Part shown: one piece after another, positions 25,101-37,870 of the stretch
Numbering within the stretch: position 1 is the first letter of the stretch
Layout of the letters: every line of letters starts with the position of its first letter
Origin: Alligator mississippiensis
Lineage: Eukaryota; Chordata; Crocodylia; Alligatoridae
DNA length: 64,000 nucleotides
Direction: 5' to 3'
Assembly: GCF_030867095.1 (NCBI RefSeq)
Contig: NC_081828.1
Location: 50,073,434 to 50,137,433, forward strand
Notes under the pieces: model-generated
Databases searched by the model: none
What the model saw: the letters and a program-made list of their open reading frames with translations, nothing else
What the model was told of the DNA's origin: nothing
Position numbers and translations under genes: made by a program

Positions 25101-25450
25101 TTTTCAAAGATAAAGGCCAGTGGCTCTGCAATCACATCAGCCAACTCCCTCAGTACCCTCAGATATACTGCATCCAGCCCCATGGACTTGTACACATCCA
25201 GCTTTTCTAAGTAGTCCCTAACCTGTTCTTTCACCACTGAGGGCTGCTCACCTTCTCCCCAAACTGTGCTGCCTGGTGCAGTAGTCTGGGAGCTGACCTT
25301 GCCTGTGAAAACCGAGGTAAAAAAGGCATTGAGCACTTCAGTCTTTTCCTCATCATCTCTTCACTAGGTTGCCTCCCCCATTCAGTAAGGGACCCACAAT
25401 TTCCCTGACCTTCCTCTTGTTATAGACATACTTGTAGAAACACTTCTTGA
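22181..25450 (-). pseudogene. CR1 LINE, 5'-truncated, decayed, split by an LTR
   Basis: On the minus strand this runs from a CR1 reverse-transcriptase region to the CR1 3' end. The 3' terminus is at 22181-22340 (TCATAGAATTGCAGAATCAT, AGGTTGGAAGGACCT-type phrases in reverse), then an LTR interrupts at 22344-23855, and CR1 resumes at 23856. Minus-strand frames at 25091-25336, 24310-24696 and 24004-24240 give fragments typical of CR1 RT: a VPRGLVLGPVLFNIFMNDL motif, a downstream segment with WAKRNLMRLNKDKWKVLHLG, and [20 protein letters not shown] near the C-terminus. The YxDD region is degraded and frames are broken, so it is dead. Confidence 0.85.
22344..23854 (+). mobile_element. Solo LTR, second copy of the 7465-8580 family
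   Basis: This shares with 7465-8580 the U3 phrases GAACTGCTGGGGAAAAGCC, GGGCAACTAATG, GTCAGCTGGCCAGAAGG and GGGCCTGGCCC, and a TCATAAAG at the TATA position (about 22494-22501). It has a longer minisatellite-like middle (about 22870-23480, units with GCCCAGAGAGGGGC or CCCAGGGTGGGCA). The start TGTCTCAGTGTTGC and the end CCGCCATGACAC are degenerate versions of the other copy's ends. It sits inside the CR1 above, so it inserted later than that CR1. No clean target duplication is visible. Confidence 0.65.
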
Positions 25451-27387
25451 GGAGCAAGTTGAACGGAGAATAGAAGTGGGAGCCAAGAGCTCTTTCCTTC
25501 AAAACTCATTTGGGTCATTAACTGGATGCCAAATGGCAAACCAACTGATGTGAACTGCTTTCACTGCACAAGCTTACCCAGAGCTGTACCAAATCACACC
25601 AGCTGAAGCTCAGTCCCATTTTAGATCAAACCCCAGTGCCTTGAGGTCAAACCCTCAAGGTACCATTTGGCAGACAATGATAATGATGGCTAAAACCCAG
25701 TAAGAACATGTCACCAAAGACACCAAGCATCACAGCTGGCTTAACATCCCAGACACTGGGCTTAGTTCTGTGTTACTTATAAGCCACCCCCTCATCCTTT
25801 TAAGTAAGTGAAGAACACAATGTTTACACACTTGTGTGAAAATAAAGGTGCTACGGGAAGGGCTTGCTAAGCTAACTAGTCGATTTGGCAGACTTGTTTT
25901 AGAAGGCAGGAGTGAAAGATGCCCAGCTTGCCCAGTCAAGACTAATGCTTACTGGTGTTCAGCATTCTCCAAATATCGGGTCCCATTCTACACAGGTAGA
26001 GAAGAATAAATAAGTAAACAATGTAGCACTAGCAAGAGCGCTTCTAGCCAACCAAATGATCACAGGCAACACAGCTTTGACTAACCAGGAAACACCTCCC
26101 TCCCTCCCCACCCAGTGCACTGCAAAAGTCACTGACTGCTGCCAATTCTCCTGTCAAAACCTGTGGTTAATGACCCTGTGCTCCAGGAGCCCCTTCATGG
26201 GGTGCCCAGCATTTCCCCACCTGGCTTTTACCCCCTCCAATTGCTAACAGCTTCCCTCCCTTGCTGCTGCCTATTCCAGCATGTGCTAATGGCTGGAAAT
26301 TAGCAGTAAAATGATAGCTTTCTATTAATGGCTGTTCTTGGAGCATGATAGGGAGCCAAGAGGCAAGTGACAGGCTGTGTTTTCCCACTGTGGTGCAGGG
26401 TGGAGGGAGGAGAGCATTAGAAGTGCTCAGGTTATACAGAGTATCCTGGTAGTTTTAGATGAAGTTCCTCCTCCCTGTCCCTGCTGTGCACAGGCCCCCT
26501 CCTCCCCCTAACTCCTTTCATTGTATCTGCCATCCAGCAGATTGCACCTGTTTAGGAAAACAGATAAATTAGCTCCCACCTGCAGGAGCACTAAGACCTT
26601 TCAGAGCGGACTGATGCTCCCTTGCTGAGAGCAAAGCTGTGCACAGATGCCTGGAGAATCAGTGAGGCCCCCTTCACAGCCATTCTGGTCTCTCATCATA
26701 TTGTGGCAAGGCAAAGGTGCAGACAAAACTACCGTGCCCATCTCTCCCCTAGATGTTTGCAGCAGGGGAGATGGAGCCTACATGATTGTAGCTCCATCTA
26801 TTTTGGGGGTCTAAGCCCTCAGTTAGTGGGACTCATCACCAACTACAGTGGTGCCAGATTTACTTGCACCCTCTAAGGATCCTGGGTATTTAAGATCCAA
26901 AGCACTGAGAGTTTGCTGGGTCTCAGAATGGCCTCTACAAGATGCTCATCCACTTATCAAAACCACTGTACAGCTAGGGCTGGCTGACAGCTCCTCTTCC
27001 TATTAAAACTATTGGGCTGCCTCTTCAAAGACTCCTATCTATGCCCCTGCCAAAACTCTTTGGACAAAGGGGCACACACTGCACTTTCAAGCCTATTTTA
27101 AGTCTCAAACCAAGCTGAACCTTCCTGAATTATGAGGGCAAGGGGGAGCAGCCAGTGAATCAGACTGTGGAGAGCCACAGGGGGATGGGAGAACCAAATA
27201 GGTCACAACATGCCAGGGCAGCAGCCCTGCACATGGTACTCCTCTGGTTCCCCTTACCACCATGCCCAAGTATCTTGTCCCAATTACCACAGTATCTCAC
27301 ACTAACCTATTTCTTCTCACATCTCCACGAGGTAGGATATTTAGAGCTGAAGAACCAAGGCCCAGACTACAAAAGGCACTTGTGCAC
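25451..27387. other. No gene recognised
   Basis: Only short frames without domains. No repeat family was recognised. Confidence 0.5.
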
Positions 27388-28560
27388 CTAGGCTAGGGAC
27401 AGACATTCAAAAAGCCTGAGCCTGAATGGATTCAACCTTTGCAGGTTAGTTTAACTTAGCTAGGCTAAACTGGTTTCCAACAATTCAGACAATCCCTCGG
27501 GACTGAGGAAATTCAGGCACATGCCTGCAGTGGCTCAGGCTGGAAGCCACGGCACGCTAGAGCAGCCCTCCATTCCCTTGCAGAGCTGAGCTGAGCCAGG
27601 TGTGGACAGGTCCCAGCAGGAGGCTCTAACTAGGGAGGGGTATAAACCCCCAGCCTGCCTGCAGTCCCAGGCTTTTCCTGGCTTGTTGCTCGAGGGGCAG
27701 GAGTGTTGCCAGTACTGAGGTAAAGCGGGTATGTGCAGTGCATGCATTTGTTGATGATAAAGAGCTTTTCAATCTCCCTCCCTGCTTCTGTATACTGTCT
27801 GCAGCAAACTGACAGGCAAACAAGCCAGGGGTGGGGGGCTGATAACAGTGTCACCTCTATCTTAGTGTTTATCGCCCCATTAATAAAAGAGGGACATTAC
27901 CAGCTACCTGTTGATTCAGCACGGACCCAGCATGTGGTCTGCTGGCTAGTACACAGATACCTTCTCCCCAAGGCAGAGGGGAGGGGGGAATTCCTGCTTA
28001 GGAGGGAGTGCTGAGGGGGAAGAGGGGAGCAAACAGTTCATAAACAGCTTTTCCAAGGAAGGACATTAAACTACCTGCTGAATAGCTCCAAACAGTCTGT
28101 CTGCCTCTGTTGTCTACCACAGCACGGACTGTAGCCAGCATGTGGTCTGCTAGCTAATGCTGAGGTGTATGTGAGGGATGGGGGAATGCCAGCTTAGCAC
28201 AGAGTGGGAAGGGTTGGTGGGGAACAGAAGCCAGACAGATGCCTGCAGAGACTGCCGAGCTCCAGCGAGGCAGCAGAGGGGAGGGGCCAGTCCTACTGTG
28301 GAGCAGAGAGCCCCGCCCAGCCCAGCAAGCATGCTGGGATGCTGGGGGACTCTAATTTATCTTAAACCAGCAAGAGGTCTGGGACAGACATTGCATAAAT
28401 CAGTTTGGGCCAAATCAGTACATTCAACCAGGTTTATCTCAAACCAGTTTCAGCCATTTTCATACTGGTTTATGTGCATTGAACATCTGTTTTGTTACAG
28501 GTTAAAACCTGTTTCTGATCACTTAAACTGGTTTATGTGCAATGTCTGTCCCTTGCCCTA
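27388..28560. mobile_element. Nonautonomous DNA transposon, copy 1
   Basis: The ends CTAGGCTAGGGACAGACATT and AATGTCTGTCCCTTGCCCTA are inverted repeats. The segment next to the right end (AACCAGTTT, GGTTTATCTCAAACCAG, CACTTAAACTGGTTTATG) matches, in reverse complement, the left part of 60200-61168. The CTGGGACAGACATTGCATAAA phrase at about 28378 is a second, internal copy of the terminal motif. It has no transposase. An 8-bp duplication was not found, so hAT membership is a guess from the CAGGG-like ends. Confidence 0.65.
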
Positions 28561-31500
28561 AAGTAGTACTTGAACTTGTTGCCTAAATGCTGTCTTGGAG
28601 TGTGACCTCCAGAGTTCCTCACATATCCTTTTGTCAGTAAAAATTCCCAGGAATTTAATATTTTGTTTCTGAGCATGTCCAAACCTAGTGCCATCTCAGC
28701 CCTAAACCTGACTGCGGCCCTCAAACTAGGTGTCCCAGCACCTACAGCTGAGGGGCCCAGTCTTGCAGGCTTGCTTGTTTCACACTTAAAACATGAGCGG
28801 AGTAAGGTCTGCACAAAACAGAAGAGCCACAGTCATTCCCATGCAAAATCACAGCTGATGCAATATGTGGAAGCATGCATGTAAAGCAGTCACTGGATGA
28901 AAGAAAAAAGTCCTTGGAGCAAGGCCTGGAACTCAGCTCTTCCCTCCTCCAGTTGTATGCTTAATTACAAGCCTAAAGTCAGGCTTCCTCTCTGGGTTAC
29001 ATTGGCCACACACTGTGCAAATTTTTTGACCTAGTTTCATAAGGCCCATGCCTCGACAGAAACCTTACAAAACACCACACAAGTACAAGGAAGAAGCACA
29101 AAGTCCACCTTCAGAAGGCACTTCATTTCCCCATGCTCCTTTCACTAATGAAGATCTGGAACTGGAGAAATAAAAAGGTGGTGTAGGAAGATGGGAGGGT
29201 ACAGAGGGGTGGGCACAGAGTCATGAGCAAGAGAACTGAAAAAACTACTGCATCTGAAGGCAGTCTTGACATCTCAGCAAAGAATACAGGAGATCTGCAC
29301 GAGCAGTGAATATGGCTATATATTCCTCCCCAAATGTTTTGTATTCAGCACTGGCCTTTCAGAGGGGGCTGCAGTCCAACTGCACATTTGTATATTCACT
29401 GAGGCATACTCCCAACTCCATGGACTTTTGACAGCTGCAGATGGCAAAGCCATTTTTCATAAGGTGAGAGAAAAGTGGAAAAAAAGAAAAAGGCAGACTC
29501 CAGCAACACCTGGAAAGGATGACACTTTGGAGCTATGGCACAAGGTCAGGACTGACAGAGGCAAGACCAGATTAACTCTTGGATATTGACACATATAGGA
29601 ATGCCAGTCCCTCCCCTTGGGTCCAGGCAGAGCTAGCAGCATCCAGCTCCTTGAGTCTCTCTTTGGCAGTCATCTTGGAAATGAAAGCTTAAAGTAGGAG
29701 AAGACAGCATGACCCTTGCTCTGGTATTCTGGCAAATTTATCCTACTTTCCATGGGGAGAGGATATGTAGAGATAGTGTCATCAAGTGGTTAAAGCACTG
29801 CTGTCTAAGAGAATGCCATCACCATCTTGACCAGAGTAGACTGGCTAGGTCTTTTTTTTTTTTCTTTTTAAGAAAAATTTTTCATGTCCCAAGTCAAATT
29901 AGCCAGATCAGGTCCACGTCCATCTGAATCATTCAAGGACTATACGTGCTCCTGCTACCAGCAAGTATCCTCCACCCCAGCCTGGGGCTTCAGATACTTC
30001 CAAATCCCTTGGCAGGCATCCTACATGCAAGCCCAAACCCGGAGGCTTGGGGTTTGGATGCCCCTGAGTTTTACTTGCCCTCAGCCATATGGCCACAGGA
30101 ACAAGCTAGGGAGGGGGCTCCTATTTCCATAAAGTTGGTGTATAGCCACAATCTTCCCACTGGAAATTAGCCAGTGGGAAGCTAACTATGAGGCTCTAGT
30201 AGGGAGTCCTGTCTGCAAGCAGGCAAGGGTGCAATCTTCCACTACACAGTGCCATCTTAATTGCATTACCTTGGAAAGGGTACTTCCCCTGCCACCATCT
30301 GCTCACGGTATTTCCCCTGCAGGTCACATACTTGTCAATAGTACCAGTTAGAATAAGACAACAATGAGCACCACTGTCCCTTGTTCTGGAGATAGCGGGA
30401 GAACACAAATGCTCTCTAAGTGTGGGGAGTGACCAGTGCAGATTTGCTTCTCACAAACCTGGTGAAAAAATCTATCACATGTTCACAAGTTTATAAGGGA
30501 CCTTGACAGATCTCATCCAACTTCCCTGTTATTGACTACAATATATTGTTTCCCTGGGATATAAAACCTCACTTATAGTAGACACTTCCTTGCCTTTTTG
30601 TGGGGTAGAAGTCAGACATGTAATTATACCAAGAACCAATCCAAGGGGGCAGAGTTGGAAAGCATAAGAGCCTTCATCAGCTGGACGGAGGCAGAGATTT
30701 CACCTCATCAAGTGAATCTTCCACAGTTACAAATGACCTCTGTCTTTGCATCACCATCTTGATGCAAAATCCAAGCTGACAGTGGCAGTGTGAAGGAGTG
30801 CAGAGAGCAGCAAACTTTGCCCAATCCCCTCTGTAACCTATGGATCATGCTGAAATCTCAGCCAGGCTTCCTCGTCAGATGCAGAGCTGAGCCGATAATT
30901 CACAGCAAATTGCTTTGCGGATGGATTTTACTCTTTCATCTGGGCTGGGACCAATCTTCTCTCAAATATATTTGTTATTCCAAACAACAACTGTTTTGTT
31001 CTGCAAGTTTTATTTTACTCTGTGGTTTGCTTGCCAGCTGTTGGCTGCAAATGCTTCATTGTGGATATGAGAAGTTTAAGCAGAGGTCACATCAATCCTT
31101 TGTAGAAGATAAGGGTGCTGAATTTACTGCTACTGTGTGTCAGCAGCTGGGAACTTGGTCAGGAAGCCCACAGGCTTTCAGTATGCTCCATATTCCTCCT
31201 GTACAGATTTCCCAATGCACATTCATAAGATTTCTTCTCCAGTTCTTCAACTCACTCTCTTTGTTCAAGGGACATCTTTGCCTTTGACCTCAGTGGCGCA
31301 AGTTCAGGCCACATACAGCCCTTCCCCACAGGCTCTTACTGCCAGTGCTTTGTGCTCTCTCCAGGGGGTGGAAACACCAACCAAGAACTGGACCGCACAT
31401 GGCAGGGACTCACAGGCAGAACCAGGATGTGTGATGCTTCAGCTGACATTCCCCAAGCTTTCCCCAAGGAACAGAAGAGAGCAGGAGTGGGCAGCAAGAA

Positions 31501-32025
31501 ACAGCAAAGGTTACCACTGGGACCTGGTGGAAATGTCACCCAGCAACACACACTTCAAGGAAGATTCATTCCCAGGCAGCTTCACTCCATAATAAAACTG
31601 TCACAGCAGCCAGCATGGCTTCCTCCCACCCCCATCACATTTGTCCTTTAAAGGATTTCTTTCTTTTAATAACCCAGCAGTTACCTTATGGCAGATGCCT
31701 CGCCTCTAAGCTCAGACAGCTGATATTTTAGAACAAAAACAGGTCTACTGCAAAGAGGGAGGGAAACCAGCAATGCCTGCAGTGCAAGTCTCAGGGACAG
31801 CCCGGGTCTCTAAGAATTTTCCAGTCATTTGGCTTGTTTGCCAGCTAGGACTGAGAGCATCTTGTGGCTTTTTGGCCCTTTCAAGCACCTCCTTTTGGGG
31901 ATTGCTGGAACCACTTGGCTCGCTTCAATCCTTTTCATCCATAGAGCCCAGCTGCAGCCCGGGGGTTGGGAACCTCTGCCAAAGAAGATGGAGCTTCTCA
32001 GTGGTAGCAGGTAACAGAACAAGGA
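28561..32025. other. No gene recognised
   Basis: Frames up to 165 codons (30790-31287) and 151 codons (31137-31592) show no domain or family resemblance. A T-homopolymer lies at about 29852-29862. A fragment near 29770-29820 (AAGTGGTTAAAGCACTG) looks like a piece of a tRNA-derived SINE. Confidence 0.45.
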
Positions 32026-32029
32026 GCAA

Positions 32030-32286
32030 TGGTCTCGAGGTGCAGCAAGGGAAGTTTAGGTTAGATATTAGGAAGAACTTTCTCACTAGGAGGGTAGTAA
32101 ACCACTGGAACAGGTTACCCAGAGAGGTTATGGAGTCTCCATCTGTTGAGGTTTTTAAGACCTGGCTAGACACAGCCTTGGCTGGGACGATCTAGTTGGG
32201 GATGGTCCTGCTTTGAGCAGGGGGTTGGACTAGATGACCTCCTGAGGTCCCCTCCAACTCTCATTTTCTATGATTCTATGATTCTA
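32030..32286 (+). mobile_element. CR1 LINE 3' end fragment
   Basis: Clear CR1 tail: TTAGATATTAGGAAGAACTT, CTCACTAGGAGGGTAGT, GTTGGACTAGATGACCTCCT, ending in TATGATTCTATGATTCTA, the short 3' terminal repeats typical of CR1. The 108 or so codons upstream of the tail are open on the + strand but carry stops soon after. It is 5' truncated. Confidence 0.9.
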
Positions 32287-32287
32287 A

Positions 32288-32410
32288 CGCTGCACAGGAG
32301 GTCAATATCATTATTCTCATTTTACAGAAAGAGAAACTGAAGTATAGGGAGATAAAATGGCTTGCTTAGGGTTACTCATCAGGCCAGTGGCAGAGTCTGG
32401 TCAAGGTCTT
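32288..32410 (-). repeat. MIR-like SINE fragment
   Basis: TTCTCATTTTACAGAAAGAG, AACTGAAGTATAGGGAG and GGTTACTCATCAGGCCAGTG are the minus-strand form of the MIR core and its flank. It abuts the CR1 tail. Confidence 0.6.
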
Positions 32411-34735
32411 CCAAGCAAAATAAAAAAGTCCATCCAGTACACCACACTATTTCCTTTTAAAGGTGCTTCAAGTTGGATATCCCTGGCCCCTCCCTTACTC
32501 AATGCATCTGTAGGCATTTTAAAAAGCCCAATCACAAAGTCCTTCCAGTGAAAAGGCACAAGGGCTGCAATTGCATGGGTACAAGGGGTTTTTGTCTGCC
32601 CTCTCTATCTCCTTCGCCTCAAGCACTCTGCATCCTTTTGCAAAAAAGGTGATGGCTAAGGGCAAGAGAGCACACAAGCTAGTCAGGCTGGAAGGCAAAA
32701 GGAAAAACATACAGGCAGGAAGATAAACGTAGAGAGAGGCTTTGAAAATCCTGGGCACTGGCTCCCCTTCACAGCAGAAATGTGCTGATGCTAATGCAGC
32801 TTCACAGGCAACCCCGTCAGGAGAGGTCTGGAGGAAAAGCAAAGATACTAATCGCCTTCTGAAAAGAGCTAAAAATACCTGGAGTAGCCAGTTTTTAGCT
32901 AAGGAATGTGATGTGAATTAAATGCTTTCCCTCTGCCCAGGTGTGATGGAATCAGACAGGAAGTCCTCCAACCTTCAGCAAAAGAGACTGGACTGTGCCA
33001 CCATCAGAAACATCCCAGGCCCTTGGCAAAATGGAGACAGAGAACTTGGGGAAAGACACAGTCAATTTACATCATGCTGTGCCCATCTCAGAGCCAGCAA
33101 AGCCAAATTAGTGCTGCCCAGGTTGGGAGGTCACCACTGCCAAAAGTAGCAAGCCATGAATCTCCCATCTCCTTGTGCAGTTGGAGAAATGGCTGATTTC
33201 CGCACTGGGGTGGGGGAAACCAGCTACGACAACTCAATAGAAAGCTCTTATAACTCAGCCACTCCACTGCATCTTTGCTGCTGTACTTGAGCAGTAGGCT
33301 AAAGGCTGGAATATCTCTTCTACCAATGACCTGCAGGACCAACTGGATAAATCACATTGCCTCTCTCACCCCTGCTCCCATTCACTCATGAAAACTGCAA
33401 GCGAGGACTCTTTCTTGCTAAGTGATTATAGGCTTTCTTGCCTGATAAAGGGCCCCCAACAAGATTAAGGCCTCAGGAACAGCCATTCTAATGGGACTCT
33501 TCCCTTTACTACGAGGGGATTGAGCACAGGGCTTCGCAGCACTTCCTGCACAGAGCTGTGTTACAGGCAGAGTGTAGTCTGCAGCCTGGGAAGCCATCCC
33601 ACCCTCCCCAGTCTGCTGTACAGCTTTGAGGGTATCATCTAGCTTCTCTTCCTGAGCTTCTCTTGCCTGAGAAATAGGAACACTCGCTATCCAACTCCTG
33701 GGTGTATTGTGTGGCTTGATTCATGAATGCCTGTGAAATACTCTGAGATCCCAAAGTGAGAGGTTCTGGAGAAGCACAGAGCATTCTTCTTCTAAGCAGC
33801 CTACAAAATTTAGGGCAAATCTGCTACTGCCCTGCACCTTTATTCCACACCCTTCCTTCCTGTGCCAGTGTCTCCCTCCCAGCTACAGAGAGAGAGGAGA
33901 ACAGGAAGGGGATGCTCAATTCTGTAGAGTCCAAGCAACTGGAAAATATCTGAGAAGTTCATCCTGGCCACTCTGCATCCCCATGTTGAACCTATTGGCA
34001 AAATGAATAGAATCAGAAGGCTTAAGCCTAAACATAAAACTACATACATCACTACATGCAAGCCAACTGTGTGCACCTGCCTCAGGGTGACCACCTGCCC
34101 CTATTGGAACCCCTTTGAACTGCACAGTTTCCTAATGTTGTCAGTGAAGATGAACTGCTTCATCCAATGAGCCAACTGAAAGCAATAGTTGGCAGATGAA
34201 AGAAAACCAAACAAGTCAACCCTACTGGGCTATAAAAGAATTACTTATCTGCTCCACAGCTGTCTCTCACATCTGGATATACCGAGCACTTGAATCTGCA
34301 GCTGGCAATGGGTCCATTATCTGTTCAGTCTTCTGTTATATCCATCACCAAGAGAAGTCCAGGCTGGTGTCAACCATATGGGTCTATAGTGCATTTAATC
34401 TATGTCAGGTTCTTTCAGCTAATGAAAATATTTCTGCAGCAGGTCCTCAGGAACCGTTTGTTCAATCCCAGCCTATGTGTGATTGAAGGCTAATCTCCTC
34501 CTAACTCTTGGCTAAATAGCACTTCTTGAGGAGGGTGATGTATATAGCTTTCCTTAGAGTCAGACATTTAATGGTTCCAGTAAGAAACCTCCAGATGTTT
34601 ACAGATTACAAATGAATTCCTTTTGAAACTAAAATTGAAGCCAAGGACTTTGCATCCTGAAAAAGCCACTGTGCTCTCCTCATATTATTGTCTGCAGTAG
34701 AAAACCACTCTCCTAGAATTCAGCTCATTCTGTCC
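32411..34735. other. No gene recognised
   Basis: Short frames only (at most about 107 codons), with no domains. No repeats identified. Confidence 0.5.
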
Positions 34736-34739
34736 CCAG

Positions 34740-34920
34740 TTCTGAGCCACCATTTTGCATATGGTTTAGTATCTGGCACACTGGACCGGAACATAGCAGA
34801 CTTGGGGCTATTCCCAGCTGTGCCACTGGTCTGCTGGGTGACTGTGGGCAAGATGCTTTACTTTTGGTGCCTCTGTTCTCCCTCCCCCCTTCCCATTTTA
34901 ATGGTGTAATAGCAATTGCG
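34740..34920 (+). repeat. MIR-like SINE fragment
   Basis: CTGGGTGACTGTGGGCAAGA, GCCTCTGTTCTCCCTCCC and ATGGTGTAATAGCA follow the MIR order on the + strand. The copy is diverged. Confidence 0.6.
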
Positions 34921-35439
34921 ACCACCTCTCTAAGGCATCAGGAAGTCTACTGATTAATGGCACCATGTATGAGTTAGGAGTTCTTACGTTTTGTCAAGCT
35001 GTTTATATTTAAGGATATAGATAGACCACATACTGCACCATGCTCCTGTCTCAGCTCCATAGCCAATTAGAGGGAACAAATAGCTCAGTATGCATGCAGA
35101 TTGCTTCAGACCCCCCACTGGAAGGCATGTGAAACCTGGGCTTCCGTCAAGAAGGACTGCAGGTGTTATGTTGTTCATTACTTTTAAAAAACTATAGAAG
35201 CAGGCGGAAAATTGTAACTGGAAACTTGCACAGTCACATAGCCAAAGAAATGTCAAATGCCATGGAAAGAAATATTAACTTCTGCGCCTCCCCTCAACCC
35301 AACCCTCACTACTCCCTTCTAACTGGTTTCTATACAATGATCTCCTTATATAGCTTCCACCCCCAGCTTCCCTCATGTTCCTCACTTGCTCACATCCCAC
35401 ATCTGGGGAAGAGGCAGGGAGAAGAACCAGTCCAAATAG

Positions 35440-35640
35440 AACAATTTGGCTCTTGCACAGCACTTCTCACTCATAGGTCACACCTCTTAGCCAGGGCCCT
35501 GTCCACATTCTGTAACTGGGGAATCTGAGACACCAAAAACAGCAGCACAGTTTGCCCAGGGTCGTTAGACCCGGTCTAGACTCCCCACCTCCTCTGTCTC
35601 AGGCCACTGCTCTTTCCAGTGGAGCACACTGCCTTGGCCC
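35440..35640 (-). repeat. MIR-like SINE fragment
   Basis: Minus-strand MIR features: GGGGAATCTGAGACACC, CAGTTTGCCCAGGGTCG, GACTCCCCACCTCC, CCACTGCTCTTTCCAGTGGA. Confidence 0.6.
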
Positions 35641-37620
35641 GTTTTCTGGCACTCTTCCGTACAGTAGGGAAATCAACCTGATTGACTTTCAGAACAATTT
35701 AAATATCTACCCACAATGCCTTGCATTCTTTTTTTCCAAACGTGTGCTTTCTGGAGGTCACCCTCACCTAACAGTCTCTCATTTCATTTTCATCTCCCCC
35801 TCCCTCCCTAATACGCAACTATTTCTGACACAGCCTTGCTTGCCTTTCACATCGGACTTCAGGGTCATTACTCCAAGCCAATGGAAATACATCTTCTGAC
35901 AGCCTATGCTTGGTAGTGAGGGAGAAATTAAGGAAGGAGGGAAAACCATCCAATTACAGGTAATTAGCTCTAATTAATGCTCACCTACTGTGCATAGAGC
36001 TCCAAATGTAATCACTCTGGTAGTGGAAGAGAACTCAGCCCTGGAACACCACAGCCTGCTATTTAAAACAGTCTGGATTTGTGTAGTATGTACTCTGCAG
36101 CAGCTATGAAGTGCTAACATGTCTAAAAGGAAAGGAAATTGGTCATGAATTATTTGGCAAGGATGGAAGAAGAGCTCTTAAGGCCTGCTCCACAACCTAG
36201 TGAAAGTCTTTCCATCAGTCTCAATGACTACAATGAGCTTCCAATCGAGACCCTAGAAAGCTGTAGCAAAGCCAGGCTCAGCCTAGAGGAAAGTCAGTAT
36301 CTTTCCAGACTTGTACAAGTGGTTTTCACAATCACTTGCTTGGGTGTTATCTGATCACCACCTCCTCACGTGCCGACTCAGGGGCCATGATACTGTTGCC
36401 AGGTCTGCATCACTCGTGCTCACACACCACTGTTCACACATAGCTGTCCTGCCTAGATCCACTCACAGACACTTCCACCACTTTTTGCTCATACTCATTC
36501 AAGAATGGGAGACTCACAATGTGCTTTTGGTACCCAGCCCAATGTGAGGAGCAGCACACAGCTGTGTGGTCCTGGAACAAGCATAGAGAACCAAGAAATT
36601 TCTTCTTTTCCTCTTAGTCTCAGAGGGATATAATCTGCTATTGGCCCTTGCAATGATAAGGGTCAGACTTTGGAGACAGTCCCTTACAAGGGACTGTCCT
36701 ATTATGTGAGGAATTTGAACATGATCCCAGGAGAGTAAAGAGAAATCCAGATGAAGGCAGCCACATGGTCTGTGCTGGAGGAACTCCCTGCCATGGTATC
36801 ATTAAAGGTCTGTTCTCTTCCTCATTCATAGCTGTCATTATTCACTGCGGGACCTAAATCATTACAACCCTAAGTGATCATTGTCCTCCCCTTGCCAGCT
36901 CAACCCTACTGGCCAGTGTGTTATGGGGGACCAGAACCAATTCTCCTGCATTTTTTTGGACCTCTCATCCTCCCCTGAGCTTACAGTGGAGACACAGGGC
37001 AACCTTAAGGGTGGTCATTGCAGCTGTTACTCCCCTTTAAGGCCTCATCACAGCCCATAAGAGTTGTGGGTGTTAAATGCAGACACAAGGTTAGGGCACA
37101 GACCTCGTCTGCTACATCTGGGCTCTAGCATAATTTTTCATTCAACGTGTAGAAAATGCTAATAGTTTGGTTGATGCTATGCAGGACCTAAAGGAAAGAG
37201 TGTGATCCCTGCTCTGGACAGCTTGCAGGGATCTTTCAAGCTCATTCTTTATGCAGGTAAAACTGATGTCAAAAGGTGTGGTGTTCAGTGACTGCATGGA
37301 CTGGTTTGGCCCTGGGGTCAAGTGGAAAGCTGTCAGAATGGAAGGGTCAACACTCTTGGGTAGTACATTTCTGATATTTTGGGGTCTACCTTCAGTGTAT
37401 GTGAAAAACAGCTGTTCCAGGCATGTCTAAACTGCAGTGGCAGGGAGTCATCACACCACTGAAGAAATAAGCTCTAATTACCCACCTGCACTCCCACTCT
37501 ATGCCTATAAATCCCAGAAGTAAGATGGGGAGGATGCCCCAGGGTCACCCCAAGCCGCCACTCAAGCACAGTGCCAGGAAACCCCTCCAGGCATCCTCAC
37601 CACACCATTTCCAGGGACTG
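35641..37620. other. No gene recognised
   Basis: Frames up to 115 codons (35552-35899), with no domain. A few palindromic words occur near 36680 (CAGTCCCTTACAAGGGACTG, a perfect hairpin at about 36677-36698). Confidence 0.5.
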
Positions 37621-37626
37621 ATGGTC

Positions 37627-37870
37627 CTAGACTGTGTCTACATGAGATACTACTGCACAGTAACTCATCGATACTGCACAGTAGCACTGTGGGGCACTAA
37701 CCGTGACACAATGCTACTGCACAGTAGTAATGAGCTACTGCAGAGTGGCTCGTTGCTGCTGCATAGTAGCATCAGAAAAAAAATGTGCAGGGATGTTACT
37801 GTGCAATAACACCGGTTACTGCGCAGTCCACTGCTCATGTAAACACAGCCCTGAAGTAGCAGATGGACAG
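37627..37870. mobile_element. MITE-like element, second copy of the 1565 family
   Basis: It starts ACTGTGTCTACATGAGATAC and its right part includes CTGCTCATGTAAACACAGCC, giving roughly inverted ends. The interior repeats TACTGCACAGTA and TACTGCGCAGT words, shared with 1565-1770. Noncoding. Confidence 0.6.

Noticed and set aside
30790..31592. Overlapping 165- and 151-codon frames
   Set aside because: Different phases of the same noncoding stretch, with no motif and no repeat support.
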